A stretch of 64,000 nt of DNA from the NCBI GenBank assembly GCA_963749535.1, contig CAVVNF010000014.1, positions 1-64,000 on the forward strand, given 5' to 3'. Under the pieces are notes generated by a model. It did no database searches, was not told the origin of the DNA, and saw nothing but the letters and a program-made list of their open reading frames with translations. Position numbers and translations under genes: made by a program. Source of the DNA: Chersky-299 sp963749535 (GTDB lineage: Bacteria; Actinomycetota; Thermoleophilia; RBG-16-64-13). Of the stretch, positions 1 through 8,035 are shown one piece after another (position 1 is the stretch's first letter; each line of letters starts with the position of its first letter).

Positions 1-666
1 CGGCTTGATCAGGGCGGTCCATTTCTGATAGCCGCGGGCGTTCGGGTGCAGCCGGTCAGGCCGGAACAGGCGACGGTCGGGCAGGCTATCCGGGCCGAGG
101 AATTCGCCGGCGATATCGATGAAGTGCAGGGCCCGGTCGGTCTCCGTATGGGTCTGGATCAGGCGGTTGGCCTCCCGAACGATGGACCAGTATTTCCAGC
201 GCAGCGGCGTGGGCGTGATCGAGATGTAGTAAATGGGTGTGCCGGGCAGGATGGAATGGATGACTTCGACGAAGGCCAGGTAGCCTTCGAAAACCTGCCG
301 GGCCGTGGCCGGTCTGGGGTCGGCAATATCATTGGTGCCGGCGAACAGCACCACCGCCCGGGGATGGCAGGGCCGGGCGATCCGTCCGGCATAATGCACC
401 ACCTCCGGCATGCGGGAGCCGCCGAAGCCGCGGTTGAGCACCGGCAGCGGCGCCATGTCCTGCGCCAGGCTGGACCAGAAGGTGATGCTGGAACTGCCGG
501 TAAACAGGATGGCACCTGCCGGGACCGGCTGGAGGCGTTCATGGGCTTCGAAGCGGCGGATGCTGGCCTCCCAAGCGTCCGGGTCGCCGAACATGGAGCG
601 CAGCATGCCGGAAATCATGTTGTAATTATCAAGGAATTTTTCTTTTATGGCATGAATAAGGTTCAT
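1..666 (-). CDS. SGNH/GDSL-type lipase/esterase (3' end cut by window)
   Basis: Reading down from ATG at 666, the protein starts MNLIHAIKEKF and runs off the left edge of the window. Family marks are visible: the nucleophile block ILFTGSSSITFW near residue 55, the GTND block (VVLFAGTNDIA) near residue 100, and the catalytic DRLHPN block near the window edge. This is the layout of SGNH hydrolases, which cleave esters with a Ser-Asp-His site. No signal peptide is seen, so a cytoplasmic enzyme is likely; the substrate is unknown. The start overlaps the stop of the upstream flavodoxin-like gene (ATGA), so the two are probably cotranscribed. This gene belongs to the left piece of the window. Confidence 0.85.
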   Translation of the reverse strand, partial: MNLIHAIKEKFLDNYNMISGMLRSMFGDPDAWEASIRRFEAHERLQPVPAGAILFTGSSSITFWSSLAQDMAPLPVLNRGFGGSRMPEVVHYAGRIARPCHPRAVVLFAGTNDIADPRPATARQVFEGYLAFVEVIHSILPGTPIYYISITPTPLRWKYWSIVREANRLIQTHTETDRALHFIDIAGEFLGPDSLPDRRLFRPDRLHPNARGYQKWTALIKP

Positions 667-1217
667 AATCCTTCATTCCCACGGGCCAATTGCCGGCCGA
701 GCCGGTAGGCCTGCTCCAGCAGCGCGGGCTGCTTGCCGGCTTCATCGGCTTTATCCAGGCTGGCGTGGACGATCCCGGCCAGCTGGCCATGCAGGAAGCG
801 CGCCATCGTCTCGAAAGTATGGATGGCGTTGATAGCGCCGGAAGTATACAGGTCGGTATCGCCATAGGTCAGGATAATGCCAAAGGGTTTGTCGTGCAAT
901 TCCTGCCAGTCGGAGGATTGGAAGGCGTACCAACGGTCCATGCAGAGCTTCAATTGGGCGCTGAAAGTGAACCAGTAGATGGGACTGGCCAGCACGATGG
1001 CATCCGCCCCGGCCAGTTTCGGGTAGAGCGGCTGCATATCGTCTTCGATGACGCAGCCGCTGCCGGGCTGCTTGCACAGGTCGCAGGCATCACAGGGACG
1101 GATGTCGAGGCTGTGCAGGTAGATGATTTCGACCTGCGCGCCAGCTTCCAAGGCGCCGGCGGCCAGGCGATCAGCCAGGGTGGCGCTGTTGCCCCGTTCA
1201 CGCGGGCTGCCTTTCAA
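663..1217 (-). CDS. NADPH-dependent FMN reductase / flavodoxin-like oxidoreductase
   Basis: The protein has the flavodoxin-like fold of iron-sulfur flavoproteins: GSPRERGNSATLAD (FMN phosphate loop), a Cys cluster CDACDLCKQPGSGC around residues 42-55, and ASPIYWFTFSAQLKLCMDR, the isoalloxazine-contact stretch. Members bind FMN and pass electrons to small acceptors. The first standard start in frame is TTG at 1217, which cuts into the first beta strand. The strand really begins IPKQILIL just upstream, after an in-frame TAA. A GGAGG at 1246-1250 sits 7 nt before an ATC codon at 1236-1238, so the true start may be a near-cognate ATC or a miscalled ATG. It lies directly behind the multiheme cytochrome gene, and redox work within that operon is likely. 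Confidence 0.82.
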   Translation of the reverse strand: MKGSPRERGNSATLADRLAAGALEAGAQVEIIYLHSLDIRPCDACDLCKQPGSGCVIEDDMQPLYPKLAGADAIVLASPIYWFTFSAQLKLCMDRWYAFQSSDWQELHDKPFGIILTYGDTDLYTSGAINAIHTFETMARFLHGQLAGIVHASLDKADEAGKQPALLEQAYRLGRQLARGNEGL

Positions 1218-1241
1218 GATGAGGATTTGTTTGGGGATGGA

Positions 1242-1989
1242 TTAACCTCCACCTTCACCGCCACCGGGATTGTTGTTGCGATGGCATTTCGTACAGGTGG
1301 CAGTGGAGTCGTTGACGGGATGGCAATCGGCGCAGGTGGCGCCATGATGGCTGAGGCAGCTTCCCCGGCCGCACGCGTTGGGGTGGTTAAAGTTCGCATT
1401 CCAATTGCTCGTGGAATGACATTGGGCGCAGTCGGTGCTGAACTGCCCGACATGGGAGGCGGGCTCGGGGTGGCAGGAAACACAGTCGGTGGGCGCGCCG
1501 GTGAAGACGTTATTCGCGTGGCACCGGGTGCAGGCCAGGCCAACATGTGCGCCGGTCAACGGGAAGGGCGGGGTAGCCCAGGTTATCATGCGAAAAATGA
1601 GCCGGGTCGATGAAGGTCAGCGCGGCATTCGCGCCGCGGTGGTCCGGGTGGCAGTTCCAGCACGAACCGCTCATTGCCACCTGCCAGCAGCGATCCGTGC
1701 AGGGTCTGCGGATTCAAATTGCTGGGCGGCAATGTCGCGTATGGCATTTCATGCAGCGGTTGGCCATCCCTGCCGCATCCAGAAGGGCGCATGGCAGGTT
1801 GAACAGTGCGAGCCAATGGCGGCATGAGAGCGTGACCCCGCCAAGCGGCTTGCCTGCTTGGGCATTGAGCGGGCCCGGGCTGAAAAGAGCGCCGCCCTGC
1901 CAAATGAACACGACTGCCAGGACCACGATCGCCAGAACTGCAATGATAATGCCGGAACGGGTGAGACATCCAATACGCGAATTTTCCAC
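1242..1989 (-). CDS. Octaheme c-type cytochrome (frameshifted)
   Basis: One gene read across at least three frames. It begins at ATG 1989 with an uncleaved signal anchor (SGIIIAVLAIVVLAVVFIWQ). Heme sites then follow in order: CSTCH, CMKCH, CWNCH, CTRCH, CVSCH, CAQCH, CADCH and CTKCH, eight CXXCH motifs in about 240 residues, ending in a Gly-rich tail before TAA at 1242. Such proteins are membrane-tethered, extracytoplasmic electron carriers. The downstream neighbour in transcription is the flavodoxin-like protein and the upstream one is a membrane cytochrome b-like protein, so a small electron-transfer chain is likely. The frame breaks (about 1,600, 1,750 and 1,820) look like single-base errors, because every motif is intact once the frame is shifted. 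Confidence 0.78.
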
Positions 1990-1998
1990 AATATCCTC

Positions 1999-2560
1999 CT
2001 AATGCAGCAGCGTGGCGTAATATAACGCCCCGGCAATATGGAAAAATGCGGCCACAAAAAGCGTTATCCCGATCGGGATATGGATGGCGTACCAGACGGA
2101 TAGCATCTTGCGCGCCCGCACCAGCGCGGCGCTCTGGGATTCTCCGGCCGGCGATTCCAATTCCACTCCTTCCAGCGTGCGCGGGATGCGGGTGTAAATG
2201 TAGCGGCCGACAAAACCACTCACCACGATGATAATCGTCAGCAGGGTGACAATGCCTGCCAGGCCGTTGAATTTCCACGAGGTATGCAGGAGCACCATGA
2301 ACGGCCCGACCAGGCCGGTGAAGATGTGGAACTTGCAGCCAGTCAGACATCCGTCCCCAGCGGGCCAACCGGCTGCGCTTGCGCAGGGAATAGAGCATCT
2401 CGGTCATCAGCATCAGTAAAAAGCCAATGATGCCAAGCAGGTGACCGAACAGCCCTGCCGCAGCCGGAATGGTTTTTGTCTGCCAAACAACAATGGCATA
2501 GACTGCCGCCAATGAGCAGCATTGCCAGAAGGGAAAGCCAAATTTCCGGCGTTACTGGTT
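1999..2560 (-). CDS. Membrane cytochrome b-like protein (frameshifted)
   Basis: Small integral membrane protein with about four hydrophobic segments: EIWLSLLAMLLIGG; then AAGLFGHLLGIIGFLLMLM; then IVTLLTIIIVVSGFVGRYIY; then HIPIGITLFVAAFFHIAGAL. Histidines within or beside the segments (FGHLLG, LLHTSWKF, YAIHIPIG, FFHIAGA) are placed like heme-b ligands in ferric-reductase or PepSY-like cytochromes. Two frame breaks (about 2,335 and 2,505) interrupt the reading; the C-terminal 100 residues (1999-2298) are continuous. It sits between the octaheme cytochrome and the FAD oxidoreductase on the same strand, so it probably carries electrons across the membrane to the cytochrome c. The N-terminus is not certain. 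Confidence 0.6.
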
Positions 2561-3886
2561 CTACGCATAATTTTTCCGATCCGCCGAAGAATTAAGCCAG
2601 AATTCCATCAGCACCTCGCCCAGCGGCGCGTCAGGGTGAAGCAACTGCTCGCGGATGGGGGTAATATCCACCTGCCTGGAAACCAATTCCTGCAAGGGAA
2701 GCGAAAGAGTTCTGCTCCCCCATCAACAACGCCCCGGCGAAGGTCCGTTCGCCGAGCACCAGGCGCAATTGATTGACTCCGCCTCCTTTGGCCACGGCGA
2801 TCGTATTCGGCAGTTGCTGCCAGGTTTCGCTGGAGCCGCGCATGATGCTCAGCGGGGAATCATCCTTCCCGCTGCCGATGGCGCCGATAATGGTGGTCAT
2901 CACCCCGCCCAGCCGCAGTACGTTGACGGCCACCGGGCGATGGTAAACTGCAGCGCTTCCGGCCATATTAAGCCCGGCGGCCTTGCCCTGTTCCCGGGCC
3001 GGATTCCAGAGCATATCGAGGGACTTCTTCCCGGTCAGCGGATCGTAAACCTGCCCCACATCTCCCGCGGCGAACACGTCAGGAGTGGCTGGTCTGCATG
3101 GTTTCGTTGACCAGGATGCCGCGTTCCACCTCCAGGCCGGCCGCCTGCGCCAGTTCGATGCGCGGCCGGGCGCCAATCGCAACCGCCACCATCCCGCAAG
3201 CGATCGTTTCACCATGCCTGGTGCGGACACCACTGACATTGCCGTCGGCTGCCCAGGATTTCAGCGATCTCGGTATTCGGGTGGATGCGAACCCCTTCAT
3301 GCTCCAGGCGGTCTTCCACCAGGTGCGATTCAACCTCATCCAGCAGGCTGGGCCAGTACCGGTCGCCGCGCAAGAAGAAATGCACCTGGACCTTGTGCGC
3401 CGCCAGCCCCTCGACCAGTTCGAGAGCCAGCACGCCACCGCCGACCACCACCGCCGTGCGCGTATGGCGCACCTGATTTCAAGATGGCGCGGGTATCCTC
3501 AAGATGGTCGAGATACATCACATTCTTCAGGTCCGCCCCCGGAACGGTTAACGGAGCAGCCGTGGTGCCGGTGGCAAGCAGGAGCCGGTCGTAGGTCAAG
3601 GGCGAGGAATGGTCCAGCGTCCAGCTTGTGCTCCTTGGGCAGCAAGCCGGACGGCCTCTGCTTTCACCTGCTTCCCGTTCAACCGGCGCCAATCCTCTTT
3701 GGAATAAATAAACAGTTGTTCTTCGGGGAGTTCGCCGGTCAGGTAATAGGCCAGCCCGGGGCGCGAATAAAAGCCGTTTGGATCATTGCTCACGATGAGA
3801 ATCTCGGCAGAGCGGTCCACGCTGCGGATCGCTTCGGCGGCAGAGACGCCCGCCACACCCATCCCAACGATCACATGCCGGGTCAT
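2561..3886 (-). CDS. FAD/NAD(P)-dependent pyridine nucleotide oxidoreductase (frameshifted)
   Basis: The start ATG at 3886 overlaps the stop of the upstream ferredoxin gene. The protein begins MTRHVIVGMGVAGVSAAEAI, a GxGxxG FAD-binding motif. It continues with LTYDRLLLATGTTAAPL, the second dinucleotide fold TAVVVGGGVLALELVEGL, the AIGARPRIELAQAAGL segment, and the FAD motif TPDVFAAGDVGQVYDP, ending QELVSRQVDITPIREQLL near the TAG at 2561. This is the nitrite-reductase-large-subunit/rubredoxin-reductase type of NAD(P)H oxidoreductase. It is broken by about four frame shifts, but each block is intact. With the ferredoxin in front and the cytochromes behind, it likely feeds electrons between NAD(P)H and the membrane cytochrome chain. 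Confidence 0.75.
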
Positions 3887-4148
3887 TGTTCGCGCTCCCG
3901 GAATAGTTTGATCCGTTCGAACCGCAGCACCCCGCCGCGGACAGCGGTTGACACATTCGCCGCAGGTCAGGCAATACGAGATCGATCACGTGCTTTCCCA
4001 GCCAGACATACCGCCGGACGTCAATGCCGATGGGGCAATTAAATGTGCAAATACCGCATTGCACACAGCGGGATGGTTCGGGAACCACATGCCCGCTGGC
4101 AAGAATTTCGCTCCGGCTCGGAGCAAGGGTATTTTTTCTATCAGGCAT
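3883..4148 (-). CDS. Two-cluster 4Fe-4S ferredoxin (frameshifted)
   Basis: Short Fe-S protein from ATG 4148. The first cluster motif is CVQCGICTFNCP (CX2CX2CX3CP), followed by IGIDVRRYVWLG. The second motif, CLTCGECVNRCPRG, is read only after a frame shift near 3,985, and another shift near 3,930 restores the C-terminus LRFERIKLFRERE, whose TGA overlaps the ATG of the FAD oxidoreductase. The overlap supports cotranscription and a direct electron-carrier role for that flavoprotein. The gene opens the left-piece redox operon. The 220 bp upstream (4,149-4,368) are AT-rich and are the likely promoter region, though I see no clear -35/-10 pair. Confidence 0.72.
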
Positions 4149-4368
4149 GAATTTTTATAACCTTCCGTCCATCCAATGATATATTCAAATCAAATTAAAT
4201 AATGATTAGGGGACCACTTCGCCGTGGAAGGGGAATTTGCACTTGAATTATAACGGAAGTTGCGCTTGTGCACAGATTTTTCAAGATTTAGCCGGGAAAA
4301 CCGTTAATCAATATTCTGTGCGTTCATTTTCCAGCCAGCCAGCGTAAATACCCGCAGGAAAAAGGAGT

Positions 4369-5170
4369 TTATTCATTAGCGAGTTTCATTTCTGCGATCC
4401 GGTCCAGCCGGAAATAGCGGTCTTCGTTCGCGCAGATGGCAGTGGGCTGCCACGTAAATATAATCTTCAGTGCCAGGACTTCCTTGGGGGTGATCCAGCG
4501 TTCGGTTTCGTGGCCTTTCTGGTCCACGTAGCGGATGAACAGGCGCTTGTTACTGGCAAAGGCCTCCTGGAGCTGCGGCGGCAGAGCAAAAGCAGCCGGG
4601 GCTGCCACGGGCGGTGTGTAGACAGAGACCAGCTCCTCCAGCGGCACCTGCTTCAAATTGACAAGAAAATGTCCCAACACCGCCCGGGTGGTCAGGACAT
4701 CCGCCAGGGCGCGGTGGGCACCCGAGCGGTCGATCTGCAAGGCGTCCGCAATGGCCTGCAGGCTGTTCGAGGGGAAGCTGAAATAGGCGCGCGCCAGCAG
4801 GAGCGTATCGATCACTTCGACCGGCGGAAATTCCTGGCCAAGACGGTGGAACTCGCTGCTGACGAAGCCCAGGTCGAAGGGGGCGTTGTGGCAGACGAGG
4901 ATGGCGTCTTCCAGCCGCGGTTTAACCTGGCTGGCAATTTCGGCGAAGGCGGGCGCACTCGGCCAGTTCTGCATCCGTCAGCCCATTGACACGTGCCGCG
5001 CCGGGCGAGATGGGCCGGGCCGGGTTGACCAGCGTATCGAAGGAATCGAGGATTTCCTCCCCCCGGCAGCGCAGGATGGCGATCTCGCAGATGCGGTCGC
5101 CAAACCAGGCTGAGAGCCCGGTGGTTTCGACATCCAGGAAGGCGAGCGTGCGGGAATCCAGTATGCTCAT
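4369..5170 (-). CDS. DnaQ-family 3'-5' exonuclease fused to a WYL-like domain (frameshifted)
   Basis: From ATG 5170 the protein begins MSILDSRTLAFLDVETTGLS, with the exonuclease I motif (D and E of DVETTG). Exo II is HNAPFDLGFVSSEF and Exo III is SGAHRALADVLTTR, as in the DNA polymerase III epsilon/DnaQ group. The last 70 residues (ASNKRLFIRYVDQKGHETER, then ITPKEVL, then RYFRLDRI) look like a WYL domain, usually a nucleotide or regulatory ligand sensor. A +1 insertion near 4,958 breaks the gene. A further pair of compensating shifts between about 4,435 and 4,470 replaces the expected WYL core with out-of-frame residues. Role: single-strand or repair nuclease with a regulatory tail; partners unknown. 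Confidence 0.75.
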
Positions 5171-5252
5171 CGAACGTATCTTATTGCCTTTTGCAGGCCC
5201 ATGCAACTGCCTTAAATCCAATATGAAGACTTCGGAAGTCGATTGAAACTCC

Positions 5253-5762
5253 TCAATTCCCCCGGTCTTTTTGCGCCAGACGCTTTTCGATCTCTTTGGA
5301 GGTCCTGGTGATGGACAGGCCCCCATAAGCGGTGCAGCGCAAGGCGGAGGGAAGCAGCTTGCCGACCGCATCCATGCTTTCGATGACCTCATCCAGGGGG
5401 ATGACCGGGTCGTAACCGGCCATGGCCATGTTGGCACACGCCAGGGCATTGCTGGCTGCCAGGACATTCTTACCCAGGCAGGGCACCTCCACGCGATTGG
5501 CAACCGGGTCGCAGACCATACCCAAGATGTTCTGAAGAGCCATGGAGGCCGCATTGACTGCCTGTCCGGTCGAACCGCCTGCCAGAGTAACCAGGGCGGC
5601 GGCTGCCATGCCTGAACCGGCGCCGCATTCGGCCTGGCAGCCGCCCACCTCCGCCGCAAAAGTGGCATGGGCGGCAATAAAAATGCCGATCAGCCCGCCA
5701 GCGAGCATGGCGCGCGTCATTTTCTCTTTGGAAAGGCCCAGCGCATCGGCTGCCCCGATGCA
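5253..5762 (-). CDS. sdaAA: L-serine dehydratase, iron-sulfur-dependent, alpha subunit (N-terminus lost at junction)
   Basis: Only the C-terminal ~160 residues are present: ADALGLSKEKMTRAMLAGG, then AAEVGGCQAECGAGSGMAAA, CDPVANRVEVPCLGKN, and the end EIEKRLAQKDRGN. The Cys residues in GGCQAECG, MVCDPV and VPCLGKN are the expected 4Fe-4S ligands of the oxygen-sensitive enzyme that turns L-serine into pyruvate and ammonia. The full alpha domain is about 290 residues, so roughly 130 are missing. The loss falls exactly where moaA, on the opposite strand, starts without its own N-terminal half. The truncation is therefore a junction effect rather than normal gene decay. Confidence 0.9.
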   Translation of the reverse strand, partial: CIGAADALGLSKEKMTRAMLAGGLIGIFIAAHATFAAEVGGCQAECGAGSGMAAAALVTLAGGSTGQAVNAASMALQNILGMVCDPVANRVEVPCLGKNVLAASNALACANMAMAGYDPVIPLDEVIESMDAVGKLLPSALRCTAYGGLSITRTSKEIEKRLAQKDRGN

Positions 5763-5768
5763 CTTACG
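5750..5768. other. Junction between two unrelated DNA segments
   Basis: Coding sense for serine dehydratase on the minus strand ends about here, and coding sense for MoaA on the plus strand begins within a few codons. Both genes are truncated, in opposite orientation, at one point. Base composition and codon third positions also change sharply: mixed to the left, overwhelmingly G/C to the right. No transposase, integrase, tRNA or repeat is visible at the joint. Confidence 0.85.
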
Positions 5769-6356
5769 CGCGGCGGATCTCTGGAAGAGGCGGTGGCCGG
5801 GGTCGAGACGGCCTTGGCGTACAACCTGTGCCCGGTGAAGCTCAACGTAGTGATGATGCCGGATCTTCTCCAAGAACTGCCGGACTTTGTGGCCATCACC
5901 CGCGATCGCCCGCTGCACGTGCGCTTTATCGAATGGATGCCGGTGGGTGGCTGCGGGCCTCGTTCCACCAACGACTCGTTGACCAAGGACCAGGTGATGG
6001 CGGCGCTCCAGGAGCTGGGCACCGCGGGCCCGGGCGAGCTTGTGGCCGTAGCCTCGCCGATGGGCTGGGGACCTGCTCGTTACTATCGTTTTCCTGGGTA
6101 TGCGGGCACCATCGGTTTCATCGGCTCGGTTTCCGGCCATTTCTGCTCCGAGTGCAACCGTCTACGCATGACTGCCGACGGAAGGCTCAAGAATTGCCTC
6201 TTCTCGAGCGAGGAGATAGAGGTGAAGGACGCAATACAGGCGCGCGAACGCGAACGGGTCGTCGCCCGCATCCTCGAGTCGCTGGAACGCAAGTCTTTCG
6301 ACAAGGATGTCGAGACCGGTCGCGCCAGCCGGGGCATGTCGCAGGTAGGGGGCTGA
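5760..6356 (+). CDS. moaA: GTP 3',8-cyclase MoaA, C-terminal part only
   Basis: The visible part begins at ALTRGGSLEEAVAGVETALA and carries PVKLNVVMM, HVRFIEWMPVGG and the C-terminal cluster motif FCSECNRLRMTADG followed by LKNC (CX2CX13C). MoaA makes the first molybdopterin intermediate from GTP using two 4Fe-4S clusters. The N-terminal radical-SAM CX3CX2C half (about 130 residues) is absent because it is cut at the junction near 5,760. As written the piece cannot be active. It is followed after 1 nt by moaC, so in the source genome it heads a molybdopterin operon, which fits the two tungsten/molybdenum AORs further along. Confidence 0.9.
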   Translation, partial: ALTRGGSLEEAVAGVETALAYNLCPVKLNVVMMPDLLQELPDFVAITRDRPLHVRFIEWMPVGGCGPRSTNDSLTKDQVMAALQELGTAGPGELVAVASPMGWGPARYYRFPGYAGTIGFIGSVSGHFCSECNRLRMTADGRLKNCLFSSEEIEVKDAIQARERERVVARILESLERKSFDKDVETGRASRGMSQVGG

Positions 6357-6357
6357 G

Positions 6358-7322
6358 ATGGAGGACAAGCCGGTGCTCACTCACGTCGACGCATCGGGTG
6401 AGGCCCGCATGGTGGATGTCGGCGGCAAGACGCCCACGCTACGCGCGGCCCGGGCTGGTGCAAAAGTGTGGATGGCGGTGGAGACCATGCGGTTGCTTAA
6501 AGAGCAGGCTCTCCCCAAAGGGGACGTGCTGGCGGTGGCCCGTGTCGCAGGCATCATGGCCGCGAAGCGCACGCCGGAACTAGTGCCTCTCTGCCATCCG
6601 CTCTCCCTCACCCACGTGGATATCTCGTTCGACGTGCGGGAAACGAGTCGCGGGTCGACATCGAGTGCGCGACGCGGACCGAAGATCGCACCGGCGTGGA
6701 GATGGAAGCGCTCACCGGGGCGGCGGTGGCCGCGATAACGATCTATGACATGTGTAAGGCGGTGGATCGCGGCATGACCATCGGCGACATCCGTCTCTTG
6801 GAGAAGACCGGCGGGAAAGAAGACTATCTGCGTCCGCTGGAAGCCGGCTCCGCGGGATTCTCGCCCCTGTACCCTTCGGCTCGGGTGATCTCGGTGAACG
6901 TGAGCGATGCCAAAGGCGAGCGCAAGAAGCCGGTGGAGTCTGCGCGTCTCGAAGTCGAACACGGGATCGCCGGCGACGCGCACGCGGGTCCCTGGCACCG
7001 TCAGGTGAGTCTGCTCGCCCAAGAATCGATCGAGAAGATGGTTGCAAAGGGTCTCTCGGTGAAGGCGGGCGATTTTGCCGAGAACATAACCACCGAAGGC
7101 ATCGAGGTGGCCGCCCTTCCCATAGGGACCACCCTCGAGATGGGCGAGTCGCTGGTCGAGGTCACGCAGATAGGCAAGGAGTGCCACAGTCACTGCGCCA
7201 TCTACCAGCAGGCCGGTGACTGCGTCATGCCGCGCGAGGGCATCTTCGTACGGGTGCTGCGCGGTGGCCGAGTCGCCGCCGGCGATCACATCCGAGTCTT
7301 GGCGCTGGGGCCGACATCGTGA
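6358..7322 (+). CDS. moaC: MoaC fused to a MOSC domain (one frameshift)
   Basis: The N-terminal ~160 residues are cyclic pyranopterin monophosphate synthase: THVDASGEARMVDVGGK, AKRTPELVPLCHPLSLTHVD, then GVEMEALTGAAVAAITIYDM. Reading continues without a stop past RLLEKTGGKEDYLRPLEAG into a MOSC domain: ARLEVEHGIAGDAHAGPWHR, VSLLAQESIEKM, GDFAENITTEGI, and GKECHSHCAIYQQAGDCVMP with the expected Cys. MOSC domains handle sulfur or bind molybdopterin. One frame break near 6,652 lies inside MoaC; the fusion point itself is in one frame. The next gene starts at the overlapping GTG of mogA. Known: MoaC acts just after MoaA. Inferred: the fused MOSC links cofactor building with sulfur transfer or cofactor maturation. 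Confidence 0.88.
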
Positions 7323-7894
7323 GCCTCGGGGACAACGGCTTAGGCACCAGTGGGTCTCGCCCCATGCGGGCCGCGGTGGTGACCGCAAGCGACAAAGCGA
7401 GCGCCGGGCTGCGCGAGGACGCCTCAGGGCCTCTGTTGGTGCAGTTGCTGACGGAGTTGGGTGTCAACGTGCTGCCGGCTTACGTGGTGCCGGACGAGCA
7501 GGCGCAGATGGAAGCCCTCCTGTCGTCTCTCGCTGACGGCGGGGAATTGGATCTTGTTCTAACCACCGGCGGCACGGGGCTGGCTCCGCGAGATCACACG
7601 CCGGAGGCCACGCTGGCGGTGGCAGACAAGCTGGTGCCAGGAATCGCGGAAGCCATGCGGGCTGCCTCGCTCTTGGTGACGCCGCACGCGATGCTGAGCC
7701 GGGCGGTCGCCGCGGTGCGAAAGAAGACACTCATCATCAACATGCCCGGCAGCCCCAAGGCTTGCCGCGAGCATTTCGCGGTTGTGGCGCCGGCGCTCAA
7801 CCACGCCGTGGAGACGCTCCGAGGCGAAGCGTACGAGTGTGCCACGCCGGCCATGGCGGACGCCGCAAGTGACGGAGATTGTCTGAAGGGCTGA
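7319..7894 (+). CDS. mogA: Molybdopterin adenylyltransferase MogA/MoaB family
   Basis: A 191-residue MoCF-biosynthesis domain protein starting at GTG 7319, overlapping the preceding stop. It shows MRAAVVTASDKASAGLREDA near the N-terminus, LVLTTGGTGLAPRDHTPEAT (the TTGGTG molybdopterin-binding loop), and LIINMPGSPKACREHF (the NxPGxP-like loop). MogA adenylylates molybdopterin before metal insertion; MoaB is a close relative, and the two cannot be told apart here. The gene is intact and is the last of the moaA-moaC-mogA set. The two AORs at 26.5 and 31.8 kb are likely users of the cofactor. Confidence 0.88.
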   Translation: MSLGDNGLGTSGSRPMRAAVVTASDKASAGLREDASGPLLVQLLTELGVNVLPAYVVPDEQAQMEALLSSLADGGELDLVLTTGGTGLAPRDHTPEATLAVADKLVPGIAEAMRAASLLVTPHAMLSRAVAAVRKKTLIINMPGSPKACREHFAVVAPALNHAVETLRGEAYECATPAMADAASDGDCLKG

Positions 7895-8035
7895 TTTCGC
7901 CGGAAGCCGGGATGAGCCAGCAGCCGGCCGACCTGGCTTCGTGGGCGGTCGCGGCGCTGACTTCCCCGCCGGGAACGGGCTGACTTCGTCGGTAACGGGC
8001 TGACCTCGCAGTCGGCGGCTGACTTCGCCGCAGTC
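7895..8035 (+). repeat. Imperfect tandem repeats, CGGGCTGACTTCG-like
   Basis: Between mogA and the diguanylate cyclase the sequence repeats a ~20-nt unit with drift: GGGCTGATTTCGCCGG, GCGCTGACTTCCCCGCCGG, GGGCTGACTTCGTCGG, GGGCTGACCTCGCAGTCGG, GGCTGACTTCGCCGCAG. The unit begins in the mogA stop region. The two flanking genes converge here, so this may act as a bidirectional transcription end or simply be slipped-strand expansion. No open reading frame of note. Confidence 0.6.

Noticed and set aside
5667..6356. A continuous plus-strand reading frame starting before the junction, giving a longer MoaA-like protein
   Set aside because: Its first ~30 residues are antisense of serine dehydratase and the radical-SAM motif is absent; it is a junction artefact.
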